A DNA stretch of 64,000 bases from Combretum micranthum (lineage: Eukaryota > Streptophyta > Magnoliopsida > Myrtales > Combretaceae): positions 124,001 through 188,000 of the forward strand of contig JAMXBD010000204.1 in assembly GCA_024138025.1 (NCBI GenBank), given 5' to 3'. Under the pieces are notes generated by a model, which saw only the letters and a program-made list of their open reading frames with translations, did no database searches and had not been told where the DNA came from. Positions 13,326 through 23,779 of this stretch are shown in pieces; the first letter of the stretch is position 1, and the number at the start of each line of letters is the position of its first letter. A program made the translations under genes and the position numbers.

Positions 13326-14350
13326 GTGCTTGCTGTCAATGCAGCAAAGGATGCAACCGAGTTGGTTGCAAAATTACGGGCTTACCACCATACCGCACAA
13401 ACAAAGGCAGATAAGAAGCACTTGTCAAGGTTGGGTTTATTCCCCCCAACCAAACCACCACCCCCCACCCCTCTTTAAAATTTTTTTGAAGCATATTTTG
13501 GTGCTTGTATAATTGTAGATAATGTTCTATTAAATATATATGTATTGAGTGTGGTTGAAATCAGACTATCGACTCTTTGTGCTAGAGGTTTATATCTTGA
13601 TCGTGGATACATTTTGCATGGAATCTTCCAAGAACAAGCAATTTAAATATTCAAAGTTCCTTGGTTCTGCTTTTGTGGGAGTGTTTTGTTAGGAGTAAAT
13701 TTTATTTTAACCACTTATCCTGAAATCTCGAGTTGACATCCTTGAAATAGATTCAAGCATTTATCTAAATTTATATTTTGACATGTGTGAAATATACTTA
13801 ATAAAAAAATTGAGCAGACTACATGGCAGCTAACCACGAGGGAAATTATGCATGATGAGTGGTTTATATATATATTATTGTTGTAGAAGACTGTAGTCAG
13901 TTAGTGGAAGCAACTTATCCTGCAAGATCTTTATTTTTCTAAATTTGCATCCTTGCTGGGGTCATGAGCAGTGTATTAAGATAGGGTTTTTTTCTGCAGA
14001 TTGGTGTTTTCACAATTCAGTTTGCTGGATACTTCTACTCCTTGTTCCTGTTTAATGTCCTCTAATGTTACAGCATGGGATTGGATCTGCCAAAGGGCAC
14101 GATCCGCAACAACTTAGAAGCTGGTGTCATTGAACCAGCAATGAGCAAAGTCAAGATAATACAGGTATGAGTTTGAAGTCTACAGAATCATCAGTTCAAT
14201 TGTCTTTGCCTTGGTTTTAGATCTGAATTATTCTCCTTGTGGCATACATCTATTGCTTTTCAGTTTGCTACAGAAGCAGCTATAACAATTCTCCGGATTG
14301 ATGACATGATCAAACTTGTCAAGGATGAAAACCAAAACGACGAGGAGTGA
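13326..14350 (+). CDS. CCT1: T-complex protein 1 subunit alpha (CCT1), last three exons
   Basis: CCT1 is one of eight subunits of the cytosolic chaperonin TRiC/CCT, which folds actin, tubulin and other proteins using ATP. Three exons are visible: 13326-13429, 14074-14164 and 14264-14350. All have AG acceptors and GT donors, and the phases match (2 then 0). Joined they give 93 residues ending in TGA, with no stop or shift. Recognisable blocks are VLAVNAAKDATELVAKLRAY, GTIRNNLEAGVIEPAMSK and the tail ITILRIDDMIKLVKDE, the equatorial-domain end of CCT alpha. The family is about 545 residues, so more than 80 percent is missing. Upstream within the window there are only retroelements. Either the earlier exons lie before position 1 across a giant repeat-filled intron, or this is a truncated copy. 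The perfect frames and splice sites favour a gene still, or until recently, in use. Confidence 0.85.
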
Positions 14351-16389
14351 TCTACTCGAGGAAGTGCTTTCATATTGACAGGTTTGGATGGAAAAAAAAT
14401 TGTTCATAACGTTGTCATCACTCTCTATGGTTACCTCTTGGATTGGTGATTTGGGGATGAAAGAGGTTTTCAATTGTAACAGGGGAAGCGAGGGGTTTTC
14501 TAGTTGCTGTTGAAGTGATTATAGGTAATTTATTTGTTATAGTTTGCGTGAGTTCTCAAATTCATCGGCCTATTTTCAGCTTCATACCCTACTCATCCAT
14601 CCCTTGCTGTCCTGGCCTTTGTAACACTCAATTAATTGTGATTGAAGAAATTCTTGGTTATGGATTCAGTCAAATTCCACTCTTTTTCTTACATTATTTC
14701 TGAGTGCTGTCTTTTCGGATCTAGTTTTCAATCCTTGCTGTGGATCATGAAGGCTGAAGAGCATGTTTGTTTTATGTGTTGTTAAATCCATAGGTTTTTA
14801 ACCGAATTTTGTTTTGTAAGCTTACTTTATTGCCATGCATTATTGACTTTGATGGAATGTGCCTGGAGTAAATTGCAAGCATCATGAGGGTGTTAAACTG
14901 TTGGATGAATGGATATATCATTTAACTAGGCAATTAAATGGCAGAATATGTGAAAGTTTGGATGCCCAGATTTACCCATTTTGCGCACTGCTTTGAATAT
15001 TAATTGTTTTTGGTAAAGAAAGGAATTATTCAATTTCCAATTCTCCTGGGGAGGCCAAAATAAAAATTGAAATTTTCTAGGCAAATGTGGGAACAGTTTC
15101 CTCTCTCCAAATTTAATCAATCTATTTAGTTATGAGGGGGAACAGTTGTCAAATTATGACTCGCCAAACTGATACTAACAATGGCAACCTGTTTGGCTTG
15201 CCAAATTATTGTATGTGAAGACAAATGCCATGCTAATCTCTGCACTAATCATTAAGCTATTATTTTTAAAAAGTTACCCTGAATTCTTGAAACATGGAAA
15301 TCGATGGTTCATTTCGTCAAATCATTGTCTGATTTCTTACGTATACTACTTAAGCTTTAAGTGACCATCATTAGTTGATGGATACCTTACCCTATTTTAG
15401 GAGTAGTGTCCTACCTTAAGTAATTCAATCAACATGTACCGAGAAATACAGATTATAACTATTAAGTCAATTCATGATTATATACATTAGAATGCACAGC
15501 AAGCGTAAAGATAATATAAAATAACAACTGATGAATCAATAAATTGTCTAACAAGAGGAAGTCTGCTTAATTTAAATGTCTAAATAATTACCCCAAATTT
15601 GAATTGATTGAATCTTTGTGGCACGCCAAAGTGAAACCGAAATTAGACCCTAAGCATATAACTAATCATCTACACTTGAAATAGGGGGTTTTAGTTGACC
15701 TTTAACTCATCTATCAGTTGTTCTTTTTAGTAAAACCTTTCAAGACACTGAGAATCGATTGTTTTCAACAAGTTTGAGAAATTTACCGTAGATATGGGCG
15801 ATTTGAGTGCTTTCACAACTGAATCCATTGAGCTATAAATTCAATGTTAACAGTTCAATCAGATGGACTTTACTTTAGTCCTTCAAGCAACCTAAAACTA
15901 CCATTCAAATCCTTCTGAACTTAGTTTAGTCAATGAAACCTAGATATAGCTCAACCAAATTAACGCTTTTGTGGAAGAATGCATGTTTTTTTCAAATCAA
16001 ATTTCATTGTTTAATAAAAAATTCAACTTTTGCAATTCCAAATTGATTTAAATCCCTTTTTGCTTGGTTGATTATGGAAATTTAGGCTAAATTTAGTATG
16101 TCTTAACTTAGGTAGCTTTAAGGACTTTAGCAATCGTGTTAAGGAGAGGTAATAACTATTCAATTTCATACTCAATCCTTGAATCGTGAGGACAAGCTAT
16201 GTAACTTGCCTTGTGTTTTTTTGTGCCAGTTACTAAGAATACTAAGAATTCTTATCTGGCTCCCATTTACTTGAGATCCCTTTTGTTGTTTGTAATTACT
16301 CAAGGCACGATTGATCAAAGTAGGGAAGGGCAAAATAATACAACGATCTTTTCCTTTCTTTTTGAGACGCAAGCATATTAATATTTTTA
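14351..16389. other. CCT1 3' flank, then unassigned DNA
   Basis: The first 300-500 bp are T-rich and probably include the CCT1 3' untranslated region. From about 14900 to 16389 no gene, LTR end or MITE is recognised. Small open frames here show no domain. Confidence 0.4.
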
Positions 16390-19300
16390 TTTCATTGAAG
16401 AAAGAACACTGTTACAAGGCAAGATATCAATCTTATAATGAACTTGCCCCCGATATATCCTCTTGTTCTGGAAAAGGTTATATCATGCCTTCAGCGTCCT
16501 CATATCCTCCAGGGCTACTTCTTTTGAGATGGCATCAAACAAGGGACCAAAAAAAAAGCATCCATGGAGATTTGGGAATCCTCTCGGAGCTTATCCCACA
16601 ATTTGCACCAGTAAATACATCTCCGATGAAATACAAATATCTTGAGCAATTATGACCTAGAATTCTCCCAGGTTCCATCACTAACCAAACACCCTTTACT
16701 TCTGGATGACATCTTGAAGCTTACGATACATTCTGGAAGTACATGTTTGTACACATTCATATTCCAAACTATATAATAGTGCTGATTTTGAAGATCATCT
16801 AATCCAGTGTCGTAACTTCAATTGCTTGGAAAATTTTGTTTTCATCCAGGAAGGACGACTTCACTATTTCCCAATATAACACGGCAGAATAAACACGCCA
16901 TGTTTCGTTCTCATCCTCATTGCAATTATTTGCACTCATATACGAATGATCTATGTTTGCTAAGTGAACCCCAAAACCATAAATGGAGAGGCTTTTGAAT
17001 GCACCATTTCCAAGGCCATACTTTTGGATCCCAAGGAGTGAATCTTTATTGGAAGCAAGCCATGCATATTTAACATTAGGCTTTCCAAGATTGGTTCTTG
17101 TACTTTCTACTTGCTTTTCAAATAGCTCGAATCAGGCTTTCATCAAATTTCTAGTGCAACCATTAATTTCAACTAGATCCGTAGTTGTAGAGCTTCATTC
17201 CTGACATAAACATAACCCGCACTGTGTTATAATCCATAGTTTGAAGTTTAAGAGCAGGCTTAACAGCTGCCAACTCATCAATTAAGTTGAATGCCTCGTC
17301 TGCTGTATCTGCTATTTATATATGGTATTAATGGTAGAAATTATGGCAAAGAATATGGTATGTCCCAAATCTGTATATATATTATTACCATGTGTTATGA
17401 TTTACAAAAAATTTTCAAGTTAACTCTGAGAATGTTCATGAATTTACAGCCACATTTATCACTTTTAATAGTCAATAATGGTTCAAATTTATTTTGTTTT
17501 GGTAGCCTATTTGATTTGTTGTTAGTGTATATTTAAGTCTGGATTGAGATGTAAATACTCATACACACAGATCATATGAATCAAATATAGATTAGATATA
17601 GATACAAATGAAATATATTTGATGCTTGGATTATCTCTTGGATTTTGACATCTATTGAAGCCATATGGTGAACAATTTATGTTCATTCGGTACAACTGAG
17701 GAGATGTGGGATTATCTAAGGTGCATATATCATCAAGAAAATACTGCAAGGCAATTTCAGCTTAAGCTCGAGATTAGTAATTTCAGTCAAGTTAATCTCT
17801 CTATTGAGCAATATTATTTTGAATTTATTAATCTATGGAGCGAATATTCTGGTATTATCTACTCTTAGGTACCTAAGGAGGCATTAGCCAGCCTTCAAAA
17901 GGTTCATGAAGTTAGTATACGTGATTAGTTTTTGATAAAACTGAGGCCATAATTTGAAGTTGCCCGAGGTAGATTGCTAAATAGAAATTCGGTTCCTTCT
18001 TTGGATGTATGTCTTGGTGAATTGTTGAGGTAAGAACAAAGATTAGCTACACAATCTATTATAAGTGCATTTGGTAGGACATCAGAAGTAGTCAATGTTG
18101 CTTATGTTACACAAGGGAGAAATAGAGGAAAGGGACAAATGCAATGTTACAGTTGCAAGGAGTTTGGACACATTGCTCGCACTTGTGGTAAGAAATTTTG
18201 TAATTACTGTAAGCAAAGTAGACATATTATCAAGGAATGCCCTACTCAACCAGAAAACAGGAGAGCTCAAGCTTTTAGAGTCATTGTTCCATATTTGGCA
18301 GTTATTGATCCTACACCTACAATCACAAGCAACCAACTGTTATGACTCCAAAAATGGTCCCAAATGATTCTCATAGCATTCTCTACCATTAGACTTCAGG
18401 GCCAAGGTAAGACAATCTCGTCTACTTGGTATGTTGATTCTAAAGCATCCAACCATATGAATGGTTCACCTAATTTCTTATCAAAATTTGCAATAGTATA
18501 CTAGTGGACAAAATATTCAGATTGCTAATGGTACTAATCTTCCAATTATAGTTGTTTGGTGATATTAGATATCCATTTCGCCATGTTTTTGTCACTCCTA
18601 AGTTGTCTACTAGTTTAATTTATATTGGTCAGCTGGTGGAAAATAATTGTGATGTACATTTCTCTCATGGTGGTTCTATTGTGCAGGATCAAGTGTCAGG
18701 AAAGGTGATCGCGAGGGGGTCTAAAGTAAGAAGATTACTTCCATTACAATTTACTATTCCTAAAACTCTATCTTTGGATTCCATGGTTGTTGCAAATAAG
18801 GCTGAAGTCTGGCATAGATGATTAGGTCATTCAAGCGATGTGACTTTACTTAATTGAATGAAGCATTGGTTTTCTTGGTAACAAAGATCAAGTTCTACTT
18901 ATGTATTGTTTCTTGATTGTTCTACTTGTAAATTAGGGAAGAGCAAAACATGGTCGTGCTAATACATGTTTAGAGATTATGTACAGTAATGTTTGGGACA
19001 TTAGTCTTGTCATTTCACATGCATAGTATAAATATTTTGTGACATTCATTGATGACTACCATCGATTCACATAAATATATTTTTTAGCCAATTTACTCAA
19101 ATTTTGTCATTATTTGATAATGTTTTTCACTAGTTGTTTTAGCTTCAGGACCTACAACAGATTCCTGCTCTAGTTTAATCTTCCCAGCATGCGTATCCAA
19201 TCCTTCATCGCAGTTCTCCAAATTACAACTCTGGGCTCCATTCACTTCTATATCAAGTTGTAATTCAATTTTTCCTTTTCCATTTGCACGCTGAGATATG

Positions 19301-19600
19301 AACTCTTGTCTTACCATACGTCCCAGTAGAATCAAAATGAAAGTCATGAAAAAAGGTAGCACCCAGTACCATAAACTCAAGCAATATGTTTCTTTATATC
19401 CACTTTCACATCCCATTTAATCATATATAAGATATCCAGCAAAAAGTGACAGCCATTAAACGTCACCTCAATTGCCGCATTTTTTGACTGAAGGCGCTGC
19501 CTAACCAAATCAACAACATCAGAAAAATCATTCCATCCATCATTTTGATAAAACAAAACACGATTTGGTAGATGGAAAAATCAATCTTACAGAATGGAAA
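16390..19600 (-). pseudogene. RCD1: RCD1/SRO-type protein pseudogene, split by a copia fragment
   Basis: RCD1/SRO proteins are plant stress regulators with a WWE domain, an inactive PARP-like domain and a C-terminal RST domain that binds transcription factors. Minus-strand order fits. At about 19575-19385 there is a WWE segment with VLFYQNDGWNDFSDVVDLV and GCHFLLDILYMIKWDV. At 19330-19095 comes the linker with GKGKIELQLDIEVNGA. After the insertion, from 17300 on, the PARP-like part shows FELFEKQVE, VKYAWLASNKDSLLG, SIYGFGVHLAN and IVWNMNVYKHVLPE. An RST piece, LFDAISKEVALEDMRTL, lies near 16545-16490. At least two frameshifts and several stops are visible and the N-terminus is missing, so it cannot encode the protein. 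The 107-residue open frame at 19093-19416 is part of this pseudogene; its apparent membrane helix comes from an out-of-frame section. Confidence 0.85.
17580..19085 (+). mobile_element. Ty1-copia gag-protease-integrase fragment
   Basis: The plus strand encodes, with stops and shifts, a copia 5' half. The gag (UBN2-type) part shows SFGTTEEMWDYL, YHQENTARQFQL and LSIEQYYFEFINLWSEY (17665-17868). A CCHC zinc knuckle follows, CYSCKEFGHIARTC, with a second Cys/His block CNYCKQSRHIIKEC at 18139-18245. Next are a protease-like WYVDSKASNHM near 18430, a pre-integrase part with LSTSLIYIGQLVENNCDV, and an integrase start with YFVTFIDDYHRFT near 19030. Reverse transcriptase, RNase H and both LTRs are absent. 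It sits inside the SRO pseudogene in the opposite orientation. Confidence 0.85.
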
Positions 19601-19984
19601 ATGGTAAAACTGCAGTGCACATTATTAACTATAAAATGTTATAAGCATGCTCTCAGTTATCTAAAGTTGGATTGGAATAATGGATAGGGAGAGAAGTCAA
19701 AGGCATTAACAAATTCATAGACAAGATTCTCCTCATTCACACTTGCTAATTGGTTACAAATGTGATGAATAGGGCATGAGGATGAACATAAGGGTGGAAA
19801 TTTGAAAACCCAAGAATTACCTAAGCAGTACAATAACAACAAGATCACCATTGCCTTGAAGCAACAGAAAATGATCCCTGAATCACCAACTAGCCACCAA
19901 AGAGATGAAGATGACTATATTTAGGAACTTCCTCTCTCCATCCTAAAAAATCAGTCTGATCTCACTTTCTTGAACAGAACACTC
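19600..19984. other. Spacer between SRO and CCT1 pseudogenes
   Basis: About 380 bp with no recognised coding sequence. It lies downstream of the inverted CCT1 copy and upstream of the surviving SRO part, so it is probably decayed 3' flank or SRO 5' sequence. Confidence 0.35.
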
Positions 19985-21195
19985 CCCATTATTCTGACTT
20001 CATCCTTTTTAAGTTTGACCATGTCACCAATGTGGAGAATTGTCATAACTGATTCTCTAGCAATCCAAAAAGCTAAATCCAAAAGGGAAAAAAATTGGAT
20101 CAAGCCAAGGAAAAAGAAAATAAACTTATGATCTGTAAAAGCTGACACTCATACCTGTGTTATCTTTTATTGGCTGACTGCTGGTTCAATGGCACCAGCT
20201 TCTAAATTGCTGAAGAGAGTGCCTTCTGGTAGAACCAACCCCATGCTGCAGCATTGAAGGGAATTAGATGAAAATAAGAAAAAGGATATCAAGGCAAGCA
20301 GATATACAGAAAACCACTCATTGTGCAGTGTGCCCTCTGTCTTCATTCTTCAATATCGTTAGCTGCCATGAAGTGGGTTTTAGTTATTTTATAAAAGCCT
20401 ATTCTGCTGGTATCAATCTAACATCAATTTAGATAAAAGGCGTGAATGTGCTTCCAAGATGTGGACTTTAGATTCCAGAAGAACTTGGTATTATGAATTT
20501 ACTACAAAAAATTTAATTCCAATAAAACACACCTACATAAGCTAAGGAAACAAGGAACTTTGGATACATGTGTTATTATTTTGGGTAAAAGTCATAATCG
20601 GTGCCTAAACTTTGCCAAAAAAATGCAATTAACCACTTAAACGTAAAAGGAAAGAAAAATGCCAATTGAAAAAATGGGCCATGCTCAGATTGTTAATTGT
20701 AAAGATAGAAAAAATTCAGGTGCCAAATTGACACTTTAGCTAATTGCAACTTGCAAGAATGGGTAAAGTTCGGATACCAAATGTACCATATGCCCTATTA
20801 TATATGAAAGATTCTTTTCAGTTAGTGAAATTACTAAATTCATAACCAGGATATAGATCTCCACAAAAAAGTCAAAAATCTAGCATCAGTCTTCTCAGCT
20901 GAACGTCACTTGCAAAACAAATGTTCAACAGATGACACTCTCTGGTCATATCAACACAAAATAAAACAAATAAAAACCTGGTGGGCGCTTCTTATTAGCC
21001 TTTGCATGTGCAGTGCAGTGGTAAGCTGGAATGTTGCAACCAACTCAGTTACATCCTTTGCAGCACTGACAAAGGACCGGCATTAACAGAACTATCACCA
21101 CATTCATCTTCTTAACACAATTAAAATATATTGATCTTGCACAACTTCATCTCCATAATTCTGGCTATCGCAATCTGCTGGGAAAGCTTGACCCA
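19985..21195 (-). pseudogene. CCT1: Decayed inverted copy of the CCT1 3' end
   Basis: Read on the minus strand, three blocks match the intact CCT1 exons in order. At about 21082-20975 are SAAKDVTELVATF and, shifted, AYHCTAHAKANKKRP. At 20252-20165 is SMGLVLPEGTLFSNLEAGAI with EPAVSQ. At 20070-19985 are MTILHIGDMVKLKKDE and similar. A further block, LSQQIAIARIMEMKLCK at about 21190-21140, fits the preceding exon (family consensus near EQLAIAEFAE). The acceptor before the first block is CCG instead of CAG, and stops and shifts are present. Intron sequence is also shared with 13430-14073 (for example CAAAGTTCCTTG and CATGGCAGCTAAC). This is therefore a genomic duplication, not a processed copy. 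It begins at the PPR stop codon. Confidence 0.85.
20583..20795. mobile_element. Mutator-type MITE, 213 bp
   Basis: Inverted ends start GGGTAAAAGTCATAATCGG and, from the other side, GGGCATATGGTACATTTGG, both reaching a CCTAAACTTT / TCCGAACTTT block. Flanking 9-mers TATTATTTT (20574-20582) and TATTATATA (20796-20804) agree at 7 of 9 positions. It lies in an intron of the decayed CCT1 copy and is absent from the corresponding intron of the intact copy. Confidence 0.65.
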
Positions 21196-21201
21196 TCATG
21201 A

Positions 21202-22986
21202 TCACCAAAAATCCTTGCAAGAACATAAGCCATCTTTAAAGTGATGAAAACGTTTGTTATCTCTCACAACGATCTCCCTCATGGCTATTTTAGAAACAAA
21301 TTTTAAAAAATTATGGCAATCATCACAGGTCCTCAAATTTTTCATTATTCTGATGGGATAATCAGGTCTAAAATTTAAAAGACCAAATGCAACAGCAAGC
21401 TTTTCGCTATGAGCTCTAAGCATAGTTTCTTTCTCCTCCATTTCTATGTCATGGAACACGAAGTTAGTTTCCAAGATGTAACCTAAACTCCTCATCTCAG
21501 CATACAAATCCTCCAACTTGTGATATATACTTGTCGACTGTGGGTGAGATTTATCGCCCACATAAAAAATATGTATTTCACCATCAAACTCAATCATACT
21601 GTAAGCGCCAACTTTCTTAGCACCTCTTTTCTTCATTCTTCGTCGCACCCTATCAACTAAGTCCCATCTCCCAGCAGAAGCATACATGTTAGATAATAAA
21701 ACCTGGTAAGACACAATGTCAGGAGACAACTGAAAGAGCTTGTCCGCAACCATCTGGCCTAACTCCACATTCTTGTGAATTGCACAGGCACCTAATAAAG
21801 CACCCCAGACGCCAGTGTCTGGCTCCATCGGCATGCTTAAAATGAATTCATAGGCCTCTTGTAGATGTCCCGAGCGACCAAGAAGATCAACCATGGAGGC
21901 ATAGTGCTCCTTTCTCGGCTGAATACTTTTGTCCTTTGAATTAGCTATAAAGTTAAAGTACCTCCGACCTTGACTCACTAACCCTCCATGGCTACACGCT
22001 GACAAAACCCCTACATAAGTAACATGGTTTGGTTTGGGCCCTTCCTTTTGCATCCTAGAGAACAAAGCCAATGCTTCCTCACTTTTCCCATTAACCGCAT
22101 ACCCAACAATCATGGTGCTCCATGAAACCACATTCCTCTTAGGCATTTCCTGAAATAAAGCTCCAGCCATATCCACATTACCACATTTCATGAACATATC
22201 AAGGCGTGCGTTCTGAACAATCAAATTCCTCTCGATCTTTTCGCTCCGAGCATTCTCATAAATCTCATTCCCTCTTTCCAAACACCCCAACTGACCGCAA
22301 GCTGAAAGCACACTCACAAGAGTGAAACAATCCGGCACCACTCCGTCCACACCCATTTCGCGAAACAAAGCAAGAGCCTTCGCTCCCTCCCCCATCTCCA
22401 CACACCCCGCAATGAAAGCATTCCAAGCAACTAAATCCCTCTCAACCATACTCCGAAACAAGAACTCCGCATAACCCAATTCCCCAAACTTAACATACAT
22501 TAACATCAACTCATTCCTAACCATGGAAACAAACTCAACCCCATTCTTAACCACATTACACTGAACACTCATCCCACCCCAAACATCCCCCAATCGAGAA
22601 CACGCCTTCAAAACATAGGGAAACGTATAACCATCAGGCCCAATACCAGTAAAATGCATATCCCTGTACATCAAAAGGGAATCAAAGTACATGTCATTTT
22701 GGACGTACCCTTTGATGAGAGTGTTCCAGAGGAAAACTCTTGGCTTGTGCATTTCGTCGAACAGTTGGCGTGCATAGTGCATGTCTCCTAAATGGATGAA
22801 GCCTTGAGAAGATGAGTGAGAGGAGGAGTTTTTGATGGAGAAGCCAGTGGTTAGGAGGAGTGCATGGATTTGGGTGAGATGGCTTGGGTTGGTAGAGCAT
22901 GAGTTTAATAAGGTGGAAAGGGCTTGTTTGGTTAAGGGAAATGGAATTGAAGGTCTTAGAGGGGATTTCTTTAGGATCAGCATCAT
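21202..22986 (-). CDS. PLS-DYW pentatricopeptide repeat protein (At2g01510-like)
   Basis: A 594-residue single-exon PPR protein of the DYW class, whose members bind organelle transcripts and carry the cytidine deaminase-like domain used in C-to-U RNA editing. The N-terminus is short, basic and hydroxylated, as in an organelle presequence. PPR units follow from about residue 50 (for example ARQLFDEMHKPRVFLWNTLI, DLVAWNAFIAGCVEMG and NVVSWSTMIVGYAVNG), then an E/E+ region with VGAYSMIEFDGEIHIFYVGD. The DYW domain has the HSEKLAVAF active-site block (His526), CDDCH (554-558) and CSC (588-590). The protein ends KDFW rather than DYW; from memory, the Arabidopsis relative At2g01510 also ends in a variant (EFW). 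Length and block order match that protein throughout. ATG at 22986 gives MMLILKK; the upstream out-of-frame ATG at 22993 opens an unrelated frame. No disruptions are seen. The stop abuts the decayed CCT1 copy. Confidence 0.92.
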   Translation of the reverse strand: MMLILKKSPLRPSIPFPLTKQALSTLLNSCSTNPSHLTQIHALLLTTGFSIKNSSSHSSSQGFIHLGDMHYARQLFDEMHKPRVFLWNTLIKGYVQNDMYFDSLLMYRDMHFTGIGPDGYTFPYVLKACSRLGDVWGGMSVQCNVVKNGVEFVSMVRNELMLMYVKFGELGYAEFLFRSMVERDLVAWNAFIAGCVEMGEGAKALALFREMGVDGVVPDCFTLVSVLSACGQLGCLERGNEIYENARSEKIERNLIVQNARLDMFMKCGNVDMAGALFQEMPKRNVVSWSTMIVGYAVNGKSEEALALFSRMQKEGPKPNHVTYVGVLSACSHGGLVSQGRRYFNFIANSKDKSIQPRKEHYASMVDLLGRSGHLQEAYEFILSMPMEPDTGVWGALLGACAIHKNVELGQMVADKLFQLSPDIVSYQVLLSNMYASAGRWDLVDRVRRRMKKRGAKKVGAYSMIEFDGEIHIFYVGDKSHPQSTSIYHKLEDLYAEMRSLGYILETNFVFHDIEMEEKETMLRAHSEKLAVAFGLLNFRPDYPIRIMKNLRTCDDCHNFLKFVSKIAMREIVVRDNKRFHHFKDGLCSCKDFW

Positions 22987-23779
22987 CCATCATTCAAATC
23001 TTCCTTGATCCTCTTACACCATACAAACTAAAGCATAAAATAACAGAGATATTATTCAAATTGAGATAACCGTTGTGAATAATCTTTTAATTTTGATAAA
23101 TTGAAAATAACAAAAATATTTTATTCTTTTTAGTTTAATAAAAATACAACAACCAGATCAAACTTTAATAGATGCATTAAAGTATACTTTTGATAATTCG
23201 AGGTGGTATCTACGTACTAAAGTCAAAAATTAAAATTATTTATCAATATATTAAAGTTTCAAGATAATAATTTTATAATATTTGAAAATTTAATTGTCTC
23301 CATTAAGGTCAAAGTCTAGTGAATGATTTATTTTTTCTCCCTATTAATTTTCAATTATAACTCACAAGTATGTGTGTGTGTATGCATACTAATGGATGTT
23401 AATGATAGTGTGTGAAAAAAAATTAAATGCATATATATAATTGAATTTGGAATATTAAATATTTAATTGAATCAAACTATGTATACATTTGAGAAAAAAA
23501 ATAATCATACACTAATAGTTTAAAAAATATACGAAGAAAAAAGATAAAAGCATTATCATTATTACTTTTTTCTCTCATGATTTACATATATCATCTACTT
23601 AGATAAATAAAAAATAGTTCATACACATACAGGCTAATCACCATTAGATACTACATTACTTGGTGTTAAAATCCAACCATCTACTTTCATAAGTTTCAAT
23701 ACAAGGATTTATGCGGGAATCATATATCAAGATCGCTATACTTAATTTTTGCGGGAAAACTAATTCCATAGAAGCTCCA
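22987..23779. other. PPR upstream region, AT-rich
   Basis: This holds the presumed 5' region of the PPR gene, then very AT-rich DNA. There is no clear TATA box position and no other gene. Confidence 0.4.

Noticed and set aside
19093..19416. Possible small membrane protein of 107 residues
   Set aside because: The C-terminal part matches the SRO linker; the hydrophobic part is an out-of-frame stretch of the same pseudogene.
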